A DNA stretch of 64,000 nt from Acinetobacter piscicola (GCF_002233755.1 NZ_KZ268706.1:62001-126000), one strand, 5' to 3'; positions 51,052-60,739 are shown, counted from the first letter of the stretch. Numbers and translations: made by a program. Notes: a model not told the origin generated them from the sequence alone.

Positions 51052-53328
51052 TTAAGCAGGTTCTGCAGTTTGGTCTTCAAACACTTCCAATGTAAGCCCT
51101 ACAGCTTTACCATTTTCTTTCTTAACAGATACTGCCACATTACCACCATGATCTGCCAATTCACCGAATAGAATCATTTCAGCAAGTGGTTTCTTCAAGT
51201 GTTCTTGAATCAAACGTTGCATTGGACGTGCACCCATTAAACGATCGTAGCCATTTTCAGCCATCCAATCACGTGCACTTTGATCTACTTCTAGAACAAC
51301 TTTCTTCTCATCAAGCTGAGCTTGTAATTCGGTCAAGAATTTATCAACAACAGATTCAATAACAGATGTTTGCAATGCTTTAAACTGAATCACGCCATCC
51401 AAACGGTTACGGAACTCAGGTGCAAAAGCACGTTTCATTGCTTCTTGATTATCATTGCTATTGTCTTGTTCAGTAAAACCGATACTGGTACGTGAAATGC
51501 TTTCAGCACCAATATTGGTGGTTAAGACAATAATCACATTACGGAAGTCTGACTTACGTCCATTATTATCCGTTAAAGCACCATGATCCATGACTTGCAA
51601 TAACAAGTTAAAAACGTCTGGATGCGCTTTTTCAATTTCATCGAGTAACAAAACGCAGTGCGGATTTTTGTGAATCGCATCTGTCAGTAAACCACCTTGA
51701 TCATAACCGACATAGCCTGGAGGCGCACCAATCAAACGAGAAACTGCATGACGTTCCATATATTCTGACATATCAAAACGTACAAGCTCTACACCTAACT
51801 GTTTAGCCAATTGTTTGGTGACTTCAGTTTTACCGACCCCTGTAGGTCCTGCAAAAACAAAACTACCTACTGGTTTATCTGGTGATTTCAAGCCTGCACG
51901 TGACAATTTAATTGCAGAAGCAAGCGCTGTAATCGCTTCATCTTGACCAAATACCACACGTTTAAGATCACGCTCAAGATATTCAAGTACAGATTTATCG
52001 TCTTTAGATACAGTTTTCGGCGGAATTCGTGCAATTTTAGACACGATATCTTCGATATTTTCAACTGTAATCAGCGTATCATCTTGCTCTGCTTTTAAGC
52101 GGCGTTGTGCACCAGCTTCATCAATTACATCGATGGCTTTATCAGGTAAAAAACGATCGTTGATAAATTTAGCAGACAATTCAACTGCTGAAATTAAAGC
52201 CATATCATCATATTTAACATGATGGAATTCTTCGAACTTCACTTTTAAACCACGAAGAATATCAATGGTTTCTGAAATTGAAGGTTCATTCACATCGATC
52301 TTTTGAAAACGGCGTGACAATGCATGATCTTTTTCAAAGACTTGGCGATATTCTTGGAATGTCGTAGAACCGATGCAACGTAATGTTCCATTTGCCAAAG
52401 CAGGTTTAATTAAGTTTGATGCATCCATCGTACTGCCCATACTTGAGCCAGCACCAATAATCATATGAATTTCATCAATAAACAAAATCGCTTCTGGTTT
52501 CTTTTTCAATGCATTTAAAAGTTGTTTTAAACGCTTTTCAAAATCACCACGGTATTTTGTACCTGCAACCAATGCACCAATATCAAGGCTAAAAACTTCA
52601 GCATTTTCTAGTGGTTTAGGTGCTTTACCATTCACAATGAGCCAAGCTAAACCTTCTGCAATGGAGGTTTTTCCGACCCCTGGATCACCGACTAAAAGTG
52701 GATTATTTTTACGGCGGCGGCATAAAATTTGTGCAGCACGTTCAATTTCTTTTTCACGACCAATTAAAGGGTCTGTTTTGCCTTTTTGCGCTTCTATATT
52801 CAAGTTAAGCGTATAAAGCTCTAAAGGACCTGCATTTGCAGAAGAACTTGATTCACCATCTAAATCATCAGATTCTTCTTCAACTTGAATTTCTTCTTTA
52901 CGTGCGCCATGTGACAAATATTGTGTCAAAGTCAAACGGTTGATTTGATGACGTTTAAGTAAATAGACTGCAAATGAATCTCGCTCAGAATACATTGCAA
53001 CCAGTACGTCTGCACCTTCAACAGTACGATCGCCACCACTCGATTGAACATGGAAAATGGCACGTTGCAAAATACGGTCAAAACTTTCAGTTGGATGCGG
53101 AGCTTGATCGCTGTTTTCACCTAATTTAGGTGTATGTTGCTCAACATATTCTTCCAACTCTTTACGTAAGCTTATAATTTCAGCACCGCATGCTTTCAAT
53201 GCATTCACGGCAGAATCATTATCAAGCAAAGCCAACAATAAATGTTCAACTGTAAGAAACTCATGTCTCTTTTGACGAGCCATGCTAACAGCCAAACGTA
53301 GTGAAACCTCTAATTGACGACTGAGCAT
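51052..53328 (-). CDS. clpA: ATP-dependent Clp protease ATP-binding subunit ClpA
   Basis: 758-aa AAA+ unfoldase that feeds substrates to ClpP. N-domain (1-140, double Clp N repeat), D1 with Walker A 'GDPGVGKTSIAEGLA' and 'ILFIDEIHMIIGAGSSMGS', and D2 with 'FAGPTGVGKTEVTKQLA' and 'VLLLDEIEKAHPDVFN'. The C-terminal part carries 'YVGYDQGGLLTDAI' pore/ISS region and the IGx ClpP-binding loop zone 'TTNIGAES..RTSIGF'. clpS lies 9 bp upstream, the conserved pair. Confidence 0.96.
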   Translation of the reverse strand: MLSRQLEVSLRLAVSMARQKRHEFLTVEHLLLALLDNDSAVNALKACGAEIISLRKELEEYVEQHTPKLGENSDQAPHPTESFDRILQRAIFHVQSSGGDRTVEGADVLVAMYSERDSFAVYLLKRHQINRLTLTQYLSHGARKEEIQVEEESDDLDGESSSSANAGPLELYTLNLNIEAQKGKTDPLIGREKEIERAAQILCRRRKNNPLLVGDPGVGKTSIAEGLAWLIVNGKAPKPLENAEVFSLDIGALVAGTKYRGDFEKRLKQLLNALKKKPEAILFIDEIHMIIGAGSSMGSTMDASNLIKPALANGTLRCIGSTTFQEYRQVFEKDHALSRRFQKIDVNEPSISETIDILRGLKVKFEEFHHVKYDDMALISAVELSAKFINDRFLPDKAIDVIDEAGAQRRLKAEQDDTLITVENIEDIVSKIARIPPKTVSKDDKSVLEYLERDLKRVVFGQDEAITALASAIKLSRAGLKSPDKPVGSFVFAGPTGVGKTEVTKQLAKQLGVELVRFDMSEYMERHAVSRLIGAPPGYVGYDQGGLLTDAIHKNPHCVLLLDEIEKAHPDVFNLLLQVMDHGALTDNNGRKSDFRNVIIVLTTNIGAESISRTSIGFTEQDNSNDNQEAMKRAFAPEFRNRLDGVIQFKALQTSVIESVVDKFLTELQAQLDEKKVVLEVDQSARDWMAENGYDRLMGARPMQRLIQEHLKKPLAEMILFGELADHGGNVAVSVKKENGKAVGLTLEVFEDQTAEPA

Positions 53329-53337
53329 GAAACCCCC

Positions 53338-53664
53338 TTATTCTTTTGGCTCAATCTGACAAAGTAGCGGATGACCTTGTGATCGAGCGTAGTTATTTAC
53401 CTGGTTAGCTTTCGTTTCTGCAATGTCTCGCGGATACACTCCAGCTTCACCCTTACCTTCATAATGTACTGTTAACATTACTTGAGTAGCTTGGTCAAGA
53501 TTCAAAGCAAAGTATTGTTGTAAAATTTCAATAACAAAGTCCATTGGCGTATAGTCATCGTTCATTAAAACGACAGCATACATCGGTGGTCGCTTAACTT
53601 CAGGCGGCGCTGTTTGCACTGCAACATCATCTTGCCCATGGTCAGGATCGTCAGTATTACTCAT
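53338..53664 (-). CDS. clpS: ATP-dependent Clp protease adaptor ClpS
   Basis: 108 aa from the ATG at 53664 ([11 protein letters not shown]); the open frame continues upstream to 53769, and a longer form is possible because neither start has a strong Shine-Dalgarno. N-end rule adaptor that binds hydrophobic N-terminal residues and delivers them to ClpA. Conserved core: '[23 protein letters not shown]' (Asp and Met of the binding pocket) and '[25 protein letters not shown]'. Directly upstream of clpA. Confidence 0.93.
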   Translation of the reverse strand: MSNTDDPDHGQDDVAVQTAPPEVKRPPMYAVVLMNDDYTPMDFVIEILQQYFALNLDQATQVMLTVHYEGKGEAGVYPRDIAETKANQVNNYARSQGHPLLCQIEPKE

Positions 53665-53772
53665 ACGTGTGTTCAAATGCCAATCGACATAGCCTGAATC
53701 TTGGAATGATGACTTGACTTCATTGAGGCTGATTTGACGCTTTATACTTCGCATAATATTTAGATACATAAA

Positions 53773-54522
53773 TTATTGAGAATTTGCTTCAGCTTGTGGA
53801 ACTTCAGCAGCAAATGCAGCTGTATTTTCAACAGCTTGTCCACGTGACCATGCAAAACGCTTAATCACAGGTGTTGCCCCATTTAAACGAATTTCAATGA
53901 ATTGTGGATTAAACCCTTTCGGCATTGCCCAACGACCTGTCAGACGCTCATAATCTGCAAAATTATAGTTAGCGTCCTCCATTGGTACGGTAAGTACTTC
54001 TGTTCCACTGATGAGGCGAATTTCAACAGTACCCGTTGCACGTCTATTGCTTGGGCTCACTTGAATTAAATCCACTTGGTATTCATAAGCATTTTCAGGT
54101 AATGACTTTACCGCTAGATTTTGAACTGTCAGGCTTAGTCCACCACGCTGTTTTAAAACATCACGATAAATTAATCCTGTTACATCACTTTGCGTTTTTT
54201 CCGCATTGGCTTTATTCAAAGCTTCTAATAAATCATTTGAATTAGAAACAGCAACATCACGTTCTTGCACTGCCGCATTCAAATTTTTATTTAAATTACT
54301 TAAGCTTGCTTTTTGTTGCTTCACAACTTCGACCAATTGCTCAGCATCCGCATCATAACCAACGGCTGTCAGCCCTTGGCGATGTCCGACCGTATAACCT
54401 AAAAGAGAGCTCCCTAAACAAAGTACAACACCACCCACAAGCAATGGCATATTCTCTTGTATAAAAGATTTTTTAACTGTCTGAGTAGGTTGTGACGTGG
54501 TATTGGTTTCTGTGTTCTGCAT
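53773..54522 (-). CDS. DUF6776-like membrane protein with coiled coil
   Basis: 249 aa. One membrane segment near the N-terminus ('MPLLVGGVVLCLGSSLLGYTVG'), a coiled coil of about 60 residues ('VEVVKQQKASLSNLNKNLNAAVQERDVAVSNSND' in heptads), then a beta-rich periplasmic domain ('YRDVLKQRGGLSLTVQNLAVKSL', 'GTVEIRLISGTEVLTV', 'GRWAMPKGFNPQFIEIRL'), matching the DUF6776 pattern from memory. The ATG at 54522 is preferred (GAG six bases upstream). It lies between argC and clpS, but an operon is unclear. Function unknown. Confidence 0.7.
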   Translation of the reverse strand: MQNTETNTTSQPTQTVKKSFIQENMPLLVGGVVLCLGSSLLGYTVGHRQGLTAVGYDADAEQLVEVVKQQKASLSNLNKNLNAAVQERDVAVSNSNDLLEALNKANAEKTQSDVTGLIYRDVLKQRGGLSLTVQNLAVKSLPENAYEYQVDLIQVSPSNRRATGTVEIRLISGTEVLTVPMEDANYNFADYERLTGRWAMPKGFNPQFIEIRLNGATPVIKRFAWSRGQAVENTAAFAAEVPQAEANSQ

Positions 54523-54540
54523 CGTCATCTCTGATTATTG

Positions 54541-54584
54541 ATAAAATCAAAACACACATTTAACCGCAAAGTTAAATGTGTGTG
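54541..54584 (-). terminator. argC terminator
   Basis: ACACACATTTAAC - CGCAAA - GTTAAATGTGTGT, a perfect 13-bp stem (54552-54564 with 54571-54583). On the minus strand it is followed by TTTTGATTTT. It lies 18 bp past the argC stop. Confidence 0.85.
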
Positions 54585-54601
54585 AAGTTATAAAGCGTTT
54601 C

Positions 54602-55660
54602 TTATGGTAATAATCCAATGCCCAGCAAGCCAGCATCTTCAGAAAAACCAAACATTAAATTCATATTTTGTACAGCTTGCCCTGCTGCGCCTTTCACCAA
54701 GTTATCTTGAACAGATAAAACAATCAATTTATTCGGCTGTGGTTTATACAATGCAATACGCAACTGGTTCGAACCGCGTACTGAACGCGTTTCAGGCGAA
54801 CTATTTGCTGGCATGACATCGACGAAAGTTTCATTGGCATAAAATTGCTCATAGATACTTTGTAAATCTAACGCAGCACCTATATCTGTTAAATCGATAT
54901 AAATTGTGCTGAGCATGCCACGAATCATCGGTACCAAATGCGGTACAAAAACAATATGGTCAAACACACCTTTTTGACCTGAAATATTTTCTAATGCTTC
55001 AACAATCTCAGGATGATGACGATGTCCAGACACACCATAGGCTTTAAAATTATCTGCATTTTCAGAATAGATCATACCTAAACTGGCTTTACGACCCGCA
55101 CCAGAAACACCTGATTTTGCATCAATAATAATACTTTCAGGTTTAACCAATGTTTCAGCATGTTTAAATAATGGTGCTAAGCCCAATTGTACTGTTGTTG
55201 GATAACAACCAGGATTACCGACTACATTTGCATTTTTAATTTTGTCACGATTCAGTTCTGATAAACCATAAGCGGATTGTTTTAAAATGTCAGGACAGGT
55301 ATGTTGCATACCATACCATTTTTCAAACTGTTCTAAATCTTGTAAGCGAAAATCTGCTGCGAGATCAATTACTTTGGTATTTGCAGCTAACAGATCTTGT
55401 GCATGTTGCATCGCAACGCCATGCGGTGTGGCAAAGAATACGACATCACATTTTTTTAATTCGTTGATGTTTAAATCTGAGTATTTAAGCTCTGTATGAC
55501 CACGTAAACTCGGGAACATATCATCTACACGGCGGCCATCTTCTGTACGTGAGGTCAGTACATTGACTTGAACATTTGGATGTCGTAGTAAAAGACGCAA
55601 CAATTCAACGCCTGTATAACCTGTTCCACCGACAATTCCAACTGAAATCACGTTCTTCAC
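54602..55660 (-). CDS. argC: N-acetyl-gamma-glutamyl-phosphate reductase
   Basis: 352 aa, the third step of arginine biosynthesis: NADPH-dependent reduction of N-acetylglutamyl phosphate to the semialdehyde. N-terminal Rossmann motif '[22 protein letters not shown]', active-site Cys in '[14 protein letters not shown]', and the catalytic His in 'SGHRHHPEI'. Normal type-1 ArgC length. GAGGTGAA precedes the ATG. Single-gene unit with its own terminator. Confidence 0.95.
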   Translation of the reverse strand: MKNVISVGIVGGTGYTGVELLRLLLRHPNVQVNVLTSRTEDGRRVDDMFPSLRGHTELKYSDLNINELKKCDVVFFATPHGVAMQHAQDLLAANTKVIDLAADFRLQDLEQFEKWYGMQHTCPDILKQSAYGLSELNRDKIKNANVVGNPGCYPTTVQLGLAPLFKHAETLVKPESIIIDAKSGVSGAGRKASLGMIYSENADNFKAYGVSGHRHHPEIVEALENISGQKGVFDHIVFVPHLVPMIRGMLSTIYIDLTDIGAALDLQSIYEQFYANETFVDVMPANSSPETRSVRGSNQLRIALYKPQPNKLIVLSVQDNLVKGAAGQAVQNMNLMFGFSEDAGLLGIGLLP

Positions 55661-55770
55661 CTCAATTCAAAAGTATCCATTTTGTGAGGCTGTAGTATGA
55701 CAGGAAGTTTGATTTTTCCAAACTATTTTGCTTGGGTTTTACGATATTTTGTGCACGATCAAAATTAAAC

Positions 55771-56937
55771 TCAATAACTCGCTAGTCTCGGTTTTTGTTG
55801 ATTTAAAACAGTCCGATTCCTGCCTGCGCGTTTTGCGTCGTATAATAATTTATCAGCAATATCTATACTTTTTAACAGATTACGTTGCTGCAATGGTGTT
55901 AACCCAAAGCTTGCTGTTAGTGATATTTTTTGAGCAGAAAATTGCTCATTTTCGATTGCGATACGTACTCTTTCAACACAATTATAAGCAGCTTCTATCT
56001 GTTCAACTTGTATTAAAATAATAAACTCTTCACCGCCGAAACGCCCTGCTAAATCATTTTCACCTATGTTTTTACTGATCATCTGTCCAATCTGCTGTAA
56101 AACTTGATCCCCTGTTGAATGGCCATATGTATCGTTAATTTTTTTAAAATGATCTACATCACACATGACTAAAAAGCATTTCTTTTGTGGTGATTGTGAA
56201 AATTTTAACTTTACAGCATCATAAAACCCGCGCCGATTCAATAGATGTGTTAAAGGATCTCTTGAACGCTCATCATTTAATTTAGCCACAATATCCCGAA
56301 CCAATGTCCCCAATAAAACAATTGCAAACCATAAACTCGATAAAATACTGGCAGCCAACATCATTAACCACCAAACGGAAGTGACTAACATATGCATTTC
56401 AATATTCTTTAAAAATATGAAAATAATTAATCCACGTACAAAGCCGTATAACACGATCAGTAAATAAGAATAATCAACAATTTTATTTAATAAATCAGTT
56501 TGTTTATAATTTTTAAAAATAGAAAAAAGAACCAGAGATTCAACGATTGCAATCGTCAGATTCAAAACCAACATTCGCACCCAAAGCTGATCATTGAACA
56601 AAGAATAATAAGTTAAAAACGATACTGCAGAGAAAATCAAGACAAAAGCGAGTTTAGAATGTGCATTGGCATTTTTTCTTAAAGCCATTGCATACGCACT
56701 CGCCCACGCGCCAAATAAATACATTGCCCCTAAACATGGTGCACATAACGTTAGCATGTCATTCGATAAAAAACTTTGCGCAGCTAAGGCAAAAGAAGGC
56801 ACAACATATCCAAGGCCTAACCAAAATAAATAAGCTGGTGCTTTAAAGAAAAAATAACAAATAAAGAATAAACCGCCCATCAATATCAAGCAGATAGGAA
56901 CAATTAATAAAAAATAGTGAGTATCTGCAAAATCCAC
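55771..56937 (-). CDS. Membrane-bound diguanylate cyclase (GGDEF)
   Basis: 388 aa: about six to seven N-terminal membrane helices (1-215; unrecognised sensor), then a GGDEF domain from 225 ('RDPLTHLLNRRGFYDAV', 'MCDVDHFKKINDTYGHSTGDQVLQQI', 'GRFGGEEFIILI', 'SLTASFGLTPL'). The active-site GGEEF is intact, so c-di-GMP synthesis is expected. The inhibitory I-site RxxD that normally precedes GGEEF reads GEND, so product inhibition may be lost. No EAL domain. Gene stands alone, upstream of a 430-bp spacer. Confidence 0.9.
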   Translation of the reverse strand: MDFADTHYFLLIVPICLILMGGLFFICYFFFKAPAYLFWLGLGYVVPSFALAAQSFLSNDMLTLCAPCLGAMYLFGAWASAYAMALRKNANAHSKLAFVLIFSAVSFLTYYSLFNDQLWVRMLVLNLTIAIVESLVLFSIFKNYKQTDLLNKIVDYSYLLIVLYGFVRGLIIFIFLKNIEMHMLVTSVWWLMMLAASILSSLWFAIVLLGTLVRDIVAKLNDERSRDPLTHLLNRRGFYDAVKLKFSQSPQKKCFLVMCDVDHFKKINDTYGHSTGDQVLQQIGQMISKNIGENDLAGRFGGEEFIILIQVEQIEAAYNCVERVRIAIENEQFSAQKISLTASFGLTPLQQRNLLKSIDIADKLLYDAKRAGRNRTVLNQQKPRLASY

Positions 56938-57370
56938 GTCTGATATCTTTTGGCTAAATGAGAGAGTGTTTACTTTAAGCCGTGAAGTTTAAAGCATTTT
57001 TCCAATTTAGCTTTAGTTTATGCTTAAAAAAAACTCATTTTTTTTGTGATTAAATTAAAACTTTATTCATAAAACCACCAATAATACGTTTATTCTACGT
57101 TAAAGATTTTCCAATAATTTTTATCATTTCCATCATTCTTTCTGACTCTACAGTTCAAAACATGAAGCTAACAAATTCAGTAGCGAAAACAATTAAGCCA
57201 TAAATCTTTAGGGTTAATCTCTAAATTTTTATTAACTCCCCAATTACACCCCAATTAGCTGTAATAAAATAGACCATTAAAATACAGATAAAGCCATCTT
57301 GTATTTAATAAAATTCCATGCATAATATTTTAGAGTAATTACTCTAAAAAATAAAACAGGAATAAATAAA
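56938..57370. promoter_or_regulatory. Spacer upstream of the HD-domain gene
   Basis: 433 bp, very AT-rich, divergent between the GGDEF gene and the HD-domain gene. It contains the 22-bp palindrome described separately. I see no ORF and no other clear signal. Confidence 0.45.
57328..57349. promoter_or_regulatory. Perfect 22-bp palindrome upstream of the HD-domain gene
   Basis: TTTTAGAGTAATTACTCTAAAA equals its own reverse complement. It ends 21 bp before the ATG of the HD-domain gene. Short length, perfect symmetry and position suggest an operator; as an RNA hairpin it has no loop, so a DNA-binding dimer is more likely. Confidence 0.6.
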
Positions 57371-58123
57371 ATGATTGGATCTAGAGAGTGGATGAGCTTA
57401 AGTAACGGAAAATTAAGCTTTAAAGAAAAAACACAAATGATTAGAGCCGTACTATTACCTGCTGTTTTAGGCTATGGCAAAACTTTTTTAAAACCCGGTG
57501 CTAATCCAATACAACTCAAACTGACAGATTTCAAAATTCCAGATACAGCGATTGTAAAAGAAGCAATAACGGAATTAGAACACACTGATTCTAAAGCAAT
57601 CATCAACCATTCGTGGCGAACCTATATTTGGGGACTCGCAATGGCTGATTCAAAAAAATGGCAAATTGATGAGGAAAGTTTTGCAGTCGCTAGTTTGATG
57701 CATGATTTGGGTTTAGTTGAGCATTTAGAACAATATTCCTGTCAATGTTTTACTTTCGAAAGTGCTTTACGTGCAGAAAACTTATGCTCAAAACATCACT
57801 ATCCAAAAGAAAAAACAGACAATATTTCAGAAGCAATTTGCATGCATTTGAATGGCTATTTAAATGAAAATGATCAAAATCTTTCGAAAGAAGTCATACT
57901 TTTACAAAAGGCTACTTCTTGTGATGTTATTGGTACAGATTTATCAACGTTCTCAACAGCTTTTAAAGATGAGGTTTTAGCAGAATATCCGCGCTTTAAT
58001 TTTAATACAGAAATGCGAAAATTGATCAAAATTGAAGCTCAAAGAAATCCTAAATCTCGTACTGCACTTACGCTACAAGTCGGATTACCTTTAATGATTC
58101 GAATGAATATTTTTAAGGAATGA
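57371..58123 (+). CDS. HD-domain phosphohydrolase-like protein (Ddi/cyanamide hydratase-like)
   Basis: 250 aa, cytosolic. HD metal-binding residues: H80 in 'IINHSWRTYIWGLAMA', H111-D112 in 'VASLMHDLGL', a later His in 'ICMHLNG', and an Asp in 'TSCDVIGTDL'. The 'HSWRTY' first motif resembles the fungal/bacterial cyanamide hydratase group of HD enzymes. ACAGGA lies 10 bases upstream of the ATG. The hydrolase gene follows by 4 bp, so the two form an operon. Substrate unknown; hydration of a nitrile-like group is one possibility from the family. Confidence 0.75.
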   Translation: MIGSREWMSLSNGKLSFKEKTQMIRAVLLPAVLGYGKTFLKPGANPIQLKLTDFKIPDTAIVKEAITELEHTDSKAIINHSWRTYIWGLAMADSKKWQIDEESFAVASLMHDLGLVEHLEQYSCQCFTFESALRAENLCSKHHYPKEKTDNISEAICMHLNGYLNENDQNLSKEVILLQKATSCDVIGTDLSTFSTAFKDEVLAEYPRFNFNTEMRKLIKIEAQRNPKSRTALTLQVGLPLMIRMNIFKE

Positions 58124-58127
58124 TCAA

Positions 58128-58943
58128 ATGATCCATAACACGTTCACTCAAAGAACGATTCATTTTAACCAACAACCGATCCTTGTTGATATTCACTCAA
58201 ATCCTGAAAATAAACAGAGTATTATTCTGCTTGCTGCACTGGGTGTAGCAATCAGTAAATACGAAAAGTTAATTGCATCGTTAAAGCAAAATGATCTTAA
58301 TGTTGTTGTGGCAGATTATCCAAATTGTGGTCGTAATCTTCCGCTGGTTTCAGCCGATATTGATTATAACTATGCGGATTTACTCAATGATTTTATTCCT
58401 CAACTTGAACAAATTGCTTTTGATTTAAATACGCACACGCCTATTTTATTCGGTCATAGTTTAGGAGGACATTTAGCAACACTTTATGCTCAAAACCATG
58501 CAAATAAAGTGATTGGTGTTGCAACTGGAAACATTGGTCTAAAAAATTGGGACTTAAAAGGTAAAATAAATATTTTAAAAGCTGTCACTGTGATTAATGC
58601 CATGATTTTAAAAGATGGCTATTTTGCAGGTTATAAAATTGCGTTTGGAAATCGTGAAACTAAATCGCTGATGCGAGATTGGTCAAAAGTCGTCTTTACG
58701 GGAAATTATCAACATATCATTGGACATGAAAAAATCGTTGAGAATAATGCTCTATTTATCCATTTAAAAGGTGATAATTTCGCACCAATGAGCTCAATGC
58801 TTGGTTTAAGTCGTTATTTTAATCATCCGAACATTGAAACCGTAGATTTATCACAACAGCTCAAAGGAAACCAACATGCTGTATGGATTAAACAACCTGA
58901 GGAAGCAGTGAAAGTGATTAAGGATTGGGTAAAGAATTCATGA
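58128..58943 (+). CDS. Alpha/beta hydrolase paired with the HD-domain protein
   Basis: 271 aa. Serine hydrolase features: 'SIILLAALGVAISKYEKLI', 'VVADYPNCGRNLP', nucleophile elbow 'ILFGHSLGGHLATLYA', an acid in 'HLKGDNFAP', and His in 'KGNQHAVWI'. No signal peptide. Starts 4 bp after the HD gene's stop, so they are co-translated or nearly so. Function probably linked to that of the HD protein (stepwise breakdown of a small molecule). Ends ahead of a long-loop terminator. Confidence 0.75.
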   Translation: MIHNTFTQRTIHFNQQPILVDIHSNPENKQSIILLAALGVAISKYEKLIASLKQNDLNVVVADYPNCGRNLPLVSADIDYNYADLLNDFIPQLEQIAFDLNTHTPILFGHSLGGHLATLYAQNHANKVIGVATGNIGLKNWDLKGKINILKAVTVINAMILKDGYFAGYKIAFGNRETKSLMRDWSKVVFTGNYQHIIGHEKIVENNALFIHLKGDNFAPMSSMLGLSRYFNHPNIETVDLSQQLKGNQHAVWIKQPEEAVKVIKDWVKNS

Positions 58944-59018
58944 AAAATCATTTTGTAAGTCCATGTAATAAAATATTGACGCCATCCTAACTATGCTCTA
59001 GCCTAATTTGTAATATGC

Positions 59019-59063
59019 CCAACACCTCTTCAATTTTTATAATTTGTACGTGTTGGCTTTTTT
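59019..59063 (+). terminator. Long-loop terminator after the HD/hydrolase pair
   Basis: CCAACAC (59019-59025) pairs with GTGTTGG (59050-59056) and is followed by CTTTTTT. The loop is long (24 bases), so confidence is moderate. Confidence 0.55.
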
Positions 59064-59246
59064 ATATCCATAACTCCCATAATTGCCAATCTTTTTTAGA
59101 ACCTGTTTGTTGTATATCAACATAATTACTATTTTGAATTGGTAAATTTAAATATAGCTCCTTTACACGTTCGCCCCATTTGCTATGCGGATATATCACT
59201 AAACCTTCTTTTAACCGAAATAATATGATTTTATAAAAGTTGTTTA
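59062..59246 (-). pseudogene. Remnant ORF of an unknown gene
   Basis: A frame on the minus strand reads about 60 residues, including 'LFRLKEGLVIYPHSKWGERVK', 'NYVDIQQTGSKKDWQLW' and a final ELWI-stop. The composition is protein-like, with conserved-looking Trp and Gly, but no ATG is present. It starts right behind the YgjP-type gene's stop codon. It could be the 3' end of a gene that lost its 5' part, or a GTG-started small protein. Not recognised. Confidence 0.4.
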
Positions 59247-59924
59247 TTTTTCAATCCACCACCATGGCATTGCACCACTTTTTAAAATCTTCCGATGATT
59301 TTTAAAATTACCATCATGCTTTTCAACTTCTGCCCAAAACGCAGCACTATGATCAAAGTGTTGAGTATGTGCTAACTCATGCACACAAACATAACGTGTA
59401 ATTTCAAGCACATGCAATACCAAAGCACTATTCAACATAATATCATGCCGTGAAGTACAGCTTCCCCAACGTGTTTTAGGTTGGCGAACTGAACATTCAC
59501 CAAACTTTAACCTAGTCTCATGGCTGACTTGTTTTAAATAGATCGGTAAATGGTGTTTTGCGTAGGCGATCACAAATGCTTTTAAGTATTGTTCAGGCTG
59601 ACGATCACTGACTAAAAGCTGATGATTTTTCTCATCATAAATATAAGAATTTTTTTGAGTTTGATAAATGAGCTGTAAAGGTTGTTCTAAATTAAAAAGC
59701 ATTAATTCAGTTGGCAAAGTTCGCTCAACTTGAACGATTTTTTCTTGTTGTTTATGCCATGTTTCAATCATCCATTGTTCAGACTGACTGAGAAAATCTT
59801 GGATTTGCCTTTTTGAGCAAAATTTTGGCACAGTTAAACGAATCTGCGTAGGTTCTACACGTAAACGTAAACGTGTTGCCCGTGCATGATGCGTAATTTG
59901 TATTTCGGGTAAGTTTGAGATCAT
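59244..59924 (-). CDS. YgjP-like (M48/DUF45) metallopeptidase domain protein
   Basis: 226 aa. A zinc-metallopeptidase active site is evident: 'YVCVHELAHTQHFDHSAAFWAEVEKHD' with HExxH and a further His. N-terminal strand-rich domain ('ATRLRLRVEPTQIRLTVPKFCSKRQIQDFLSQ'), then 'FGECSVRQPKTRWGSCTSRHDIMLNSALVL', as in E. coli YgjP. Proteolytic substrate unknown. Upstream are a small AT-rich gap and repeats; downstream is the remnant ORF. Confidence 0.85.
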   Translation of the reverse strand: MISNLPEIQITHHARATRLRLRVEPTQIRLTVPKFCSKRQIQDFLSQSEQWMIETWHKQQEKIVQVERTLPTELMLFNLEQPLQLIYQTQKNSYIYDEKNHQLLVSDRQPEQYLKAFVIAYAKHHLPIYLKQVSHETRLKFGECSVRQPKTRWGSCTSRHDIMLNSALVLHVLEITRYVCVHELAHTQHFDHSAAFWAEVEKHDGNFKNHRKILKSGAMPWWWIEK

Positions 59925-60025
59925 TTATTCTATAATTACACATAGAATCTCCCTCCTTGCGTCATTTCATTCCTTACCTTTCATAAAGGGGAAGGCTCCA
60001 TTGTAAATGAATTAACGGAGTGAAA

Positions 60026-60059
60026 GCCCCTCTTTTTAAAGAGGGGTTTGGGGAGATTA
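60026..60059. repeat. Dispersed palindromic repeat unit downstream of rpiA
   Basis: CCCCTCTTT - TT - AAAGAGGGG (60027-60046), perfect 9-bp stem, followed by TTTGGGGAGATTA. It has the same layout as the units at 11691-11722 and 11841-11873. Neighbouring 59980-60000 (CATAAAGGGGAAGGCTCC) looks like half of another unit. Confidence 0.65.
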
Positions 60060-60067
60060 AAAAATAG

Positions 60068-60739
60068 TTAAACCGCTGTACGCTCTTCAATACCATTATT
60101 GGTCGCAACGATGGCAATATCCGCTTTTTGAATTGCGAAAATGCCGTTACAAACTACACCCGGAATATCATTCAGTGTTTTTTCAAGTTCTAATGCATTT
60201 AAAATATTCAAATTAAAAACATCTAAAATCACATTACCATTGTCGGTGACTACGCCTTCACGATAAGCAGGATCACCACCCAAAGAAACAATTTTACGCG
60301 CAACAGCAGAACGTGCCATTGGAATCACTTCAATTGGTACTGGGAAATCACGACCTAACTGATCAACCCATTTTGAATCATCAACGATACAAACGAATTT
60401 TTTAGCAATAGATGCAACAATTTTTTCACGAGTCAATGCAGCACCACCACCTTTGATCATATGCAGATGACGATCGATTTCATCAGCACCATCAACATAA
60501 GCATCCAAACCACCAACATGGTTCATATCAACCACTTCGATGCCAAGCTTTTTAAGACGTTGTGCCGTTGCTTCAGAACTTGCAACCGCAGCTTCCAGTT
60601 GTAATTCAGGTAAAAGGTCAATTAAGAAATTTACAGTACTTCCAGTACCTACTCCCAAAATGCCCCCTTTTGGTAAGTGTTTTAAAGCGGCTTTGGCTGC
60701 TGCTTGTTTTTTCTCATCTTGGGTTGCATAAAGGCTCAT
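60068..60739 (-). CDS. rpiA: Ribose-5-phosphate isomerase A
   Basis: 223 aa from the ATG at 60739 (GAGAG five bases upstream); the frame extends four codons further but the shorter form fits the family. Interconverts ribose 5-phosphate and ribulose 5-phosphate in the pentose phosphate pathway. Motifs: '[13 protein letters not shown]' (phosphate loop), 'DGADEID', '[14 protein letters not shown]', 'CIVDDSKWV', and '[11 protein letters not shown]'. Divergent from ilvA. Confidence 0.96.
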   Translation of the reverse strand: MSLYATQDEKKQAAAKAALKHLPKGGILGVGTGSTVNFLIDLLPELQLEAAVASSEATAQRLKKLGIEVVDMNHVGGLDAYVDGADEIDRHLHMIKGGGAALTREKIVASIAKKFVCIVDDSKWVDQLGRDFPVPIEVIPMARSAVARKIVSLGGDPAYREGVVTDNGNVILDVFNLNILNALELEKTLNDIPGVVCNGIFAIQKADIAIVATNNGIEERTAV

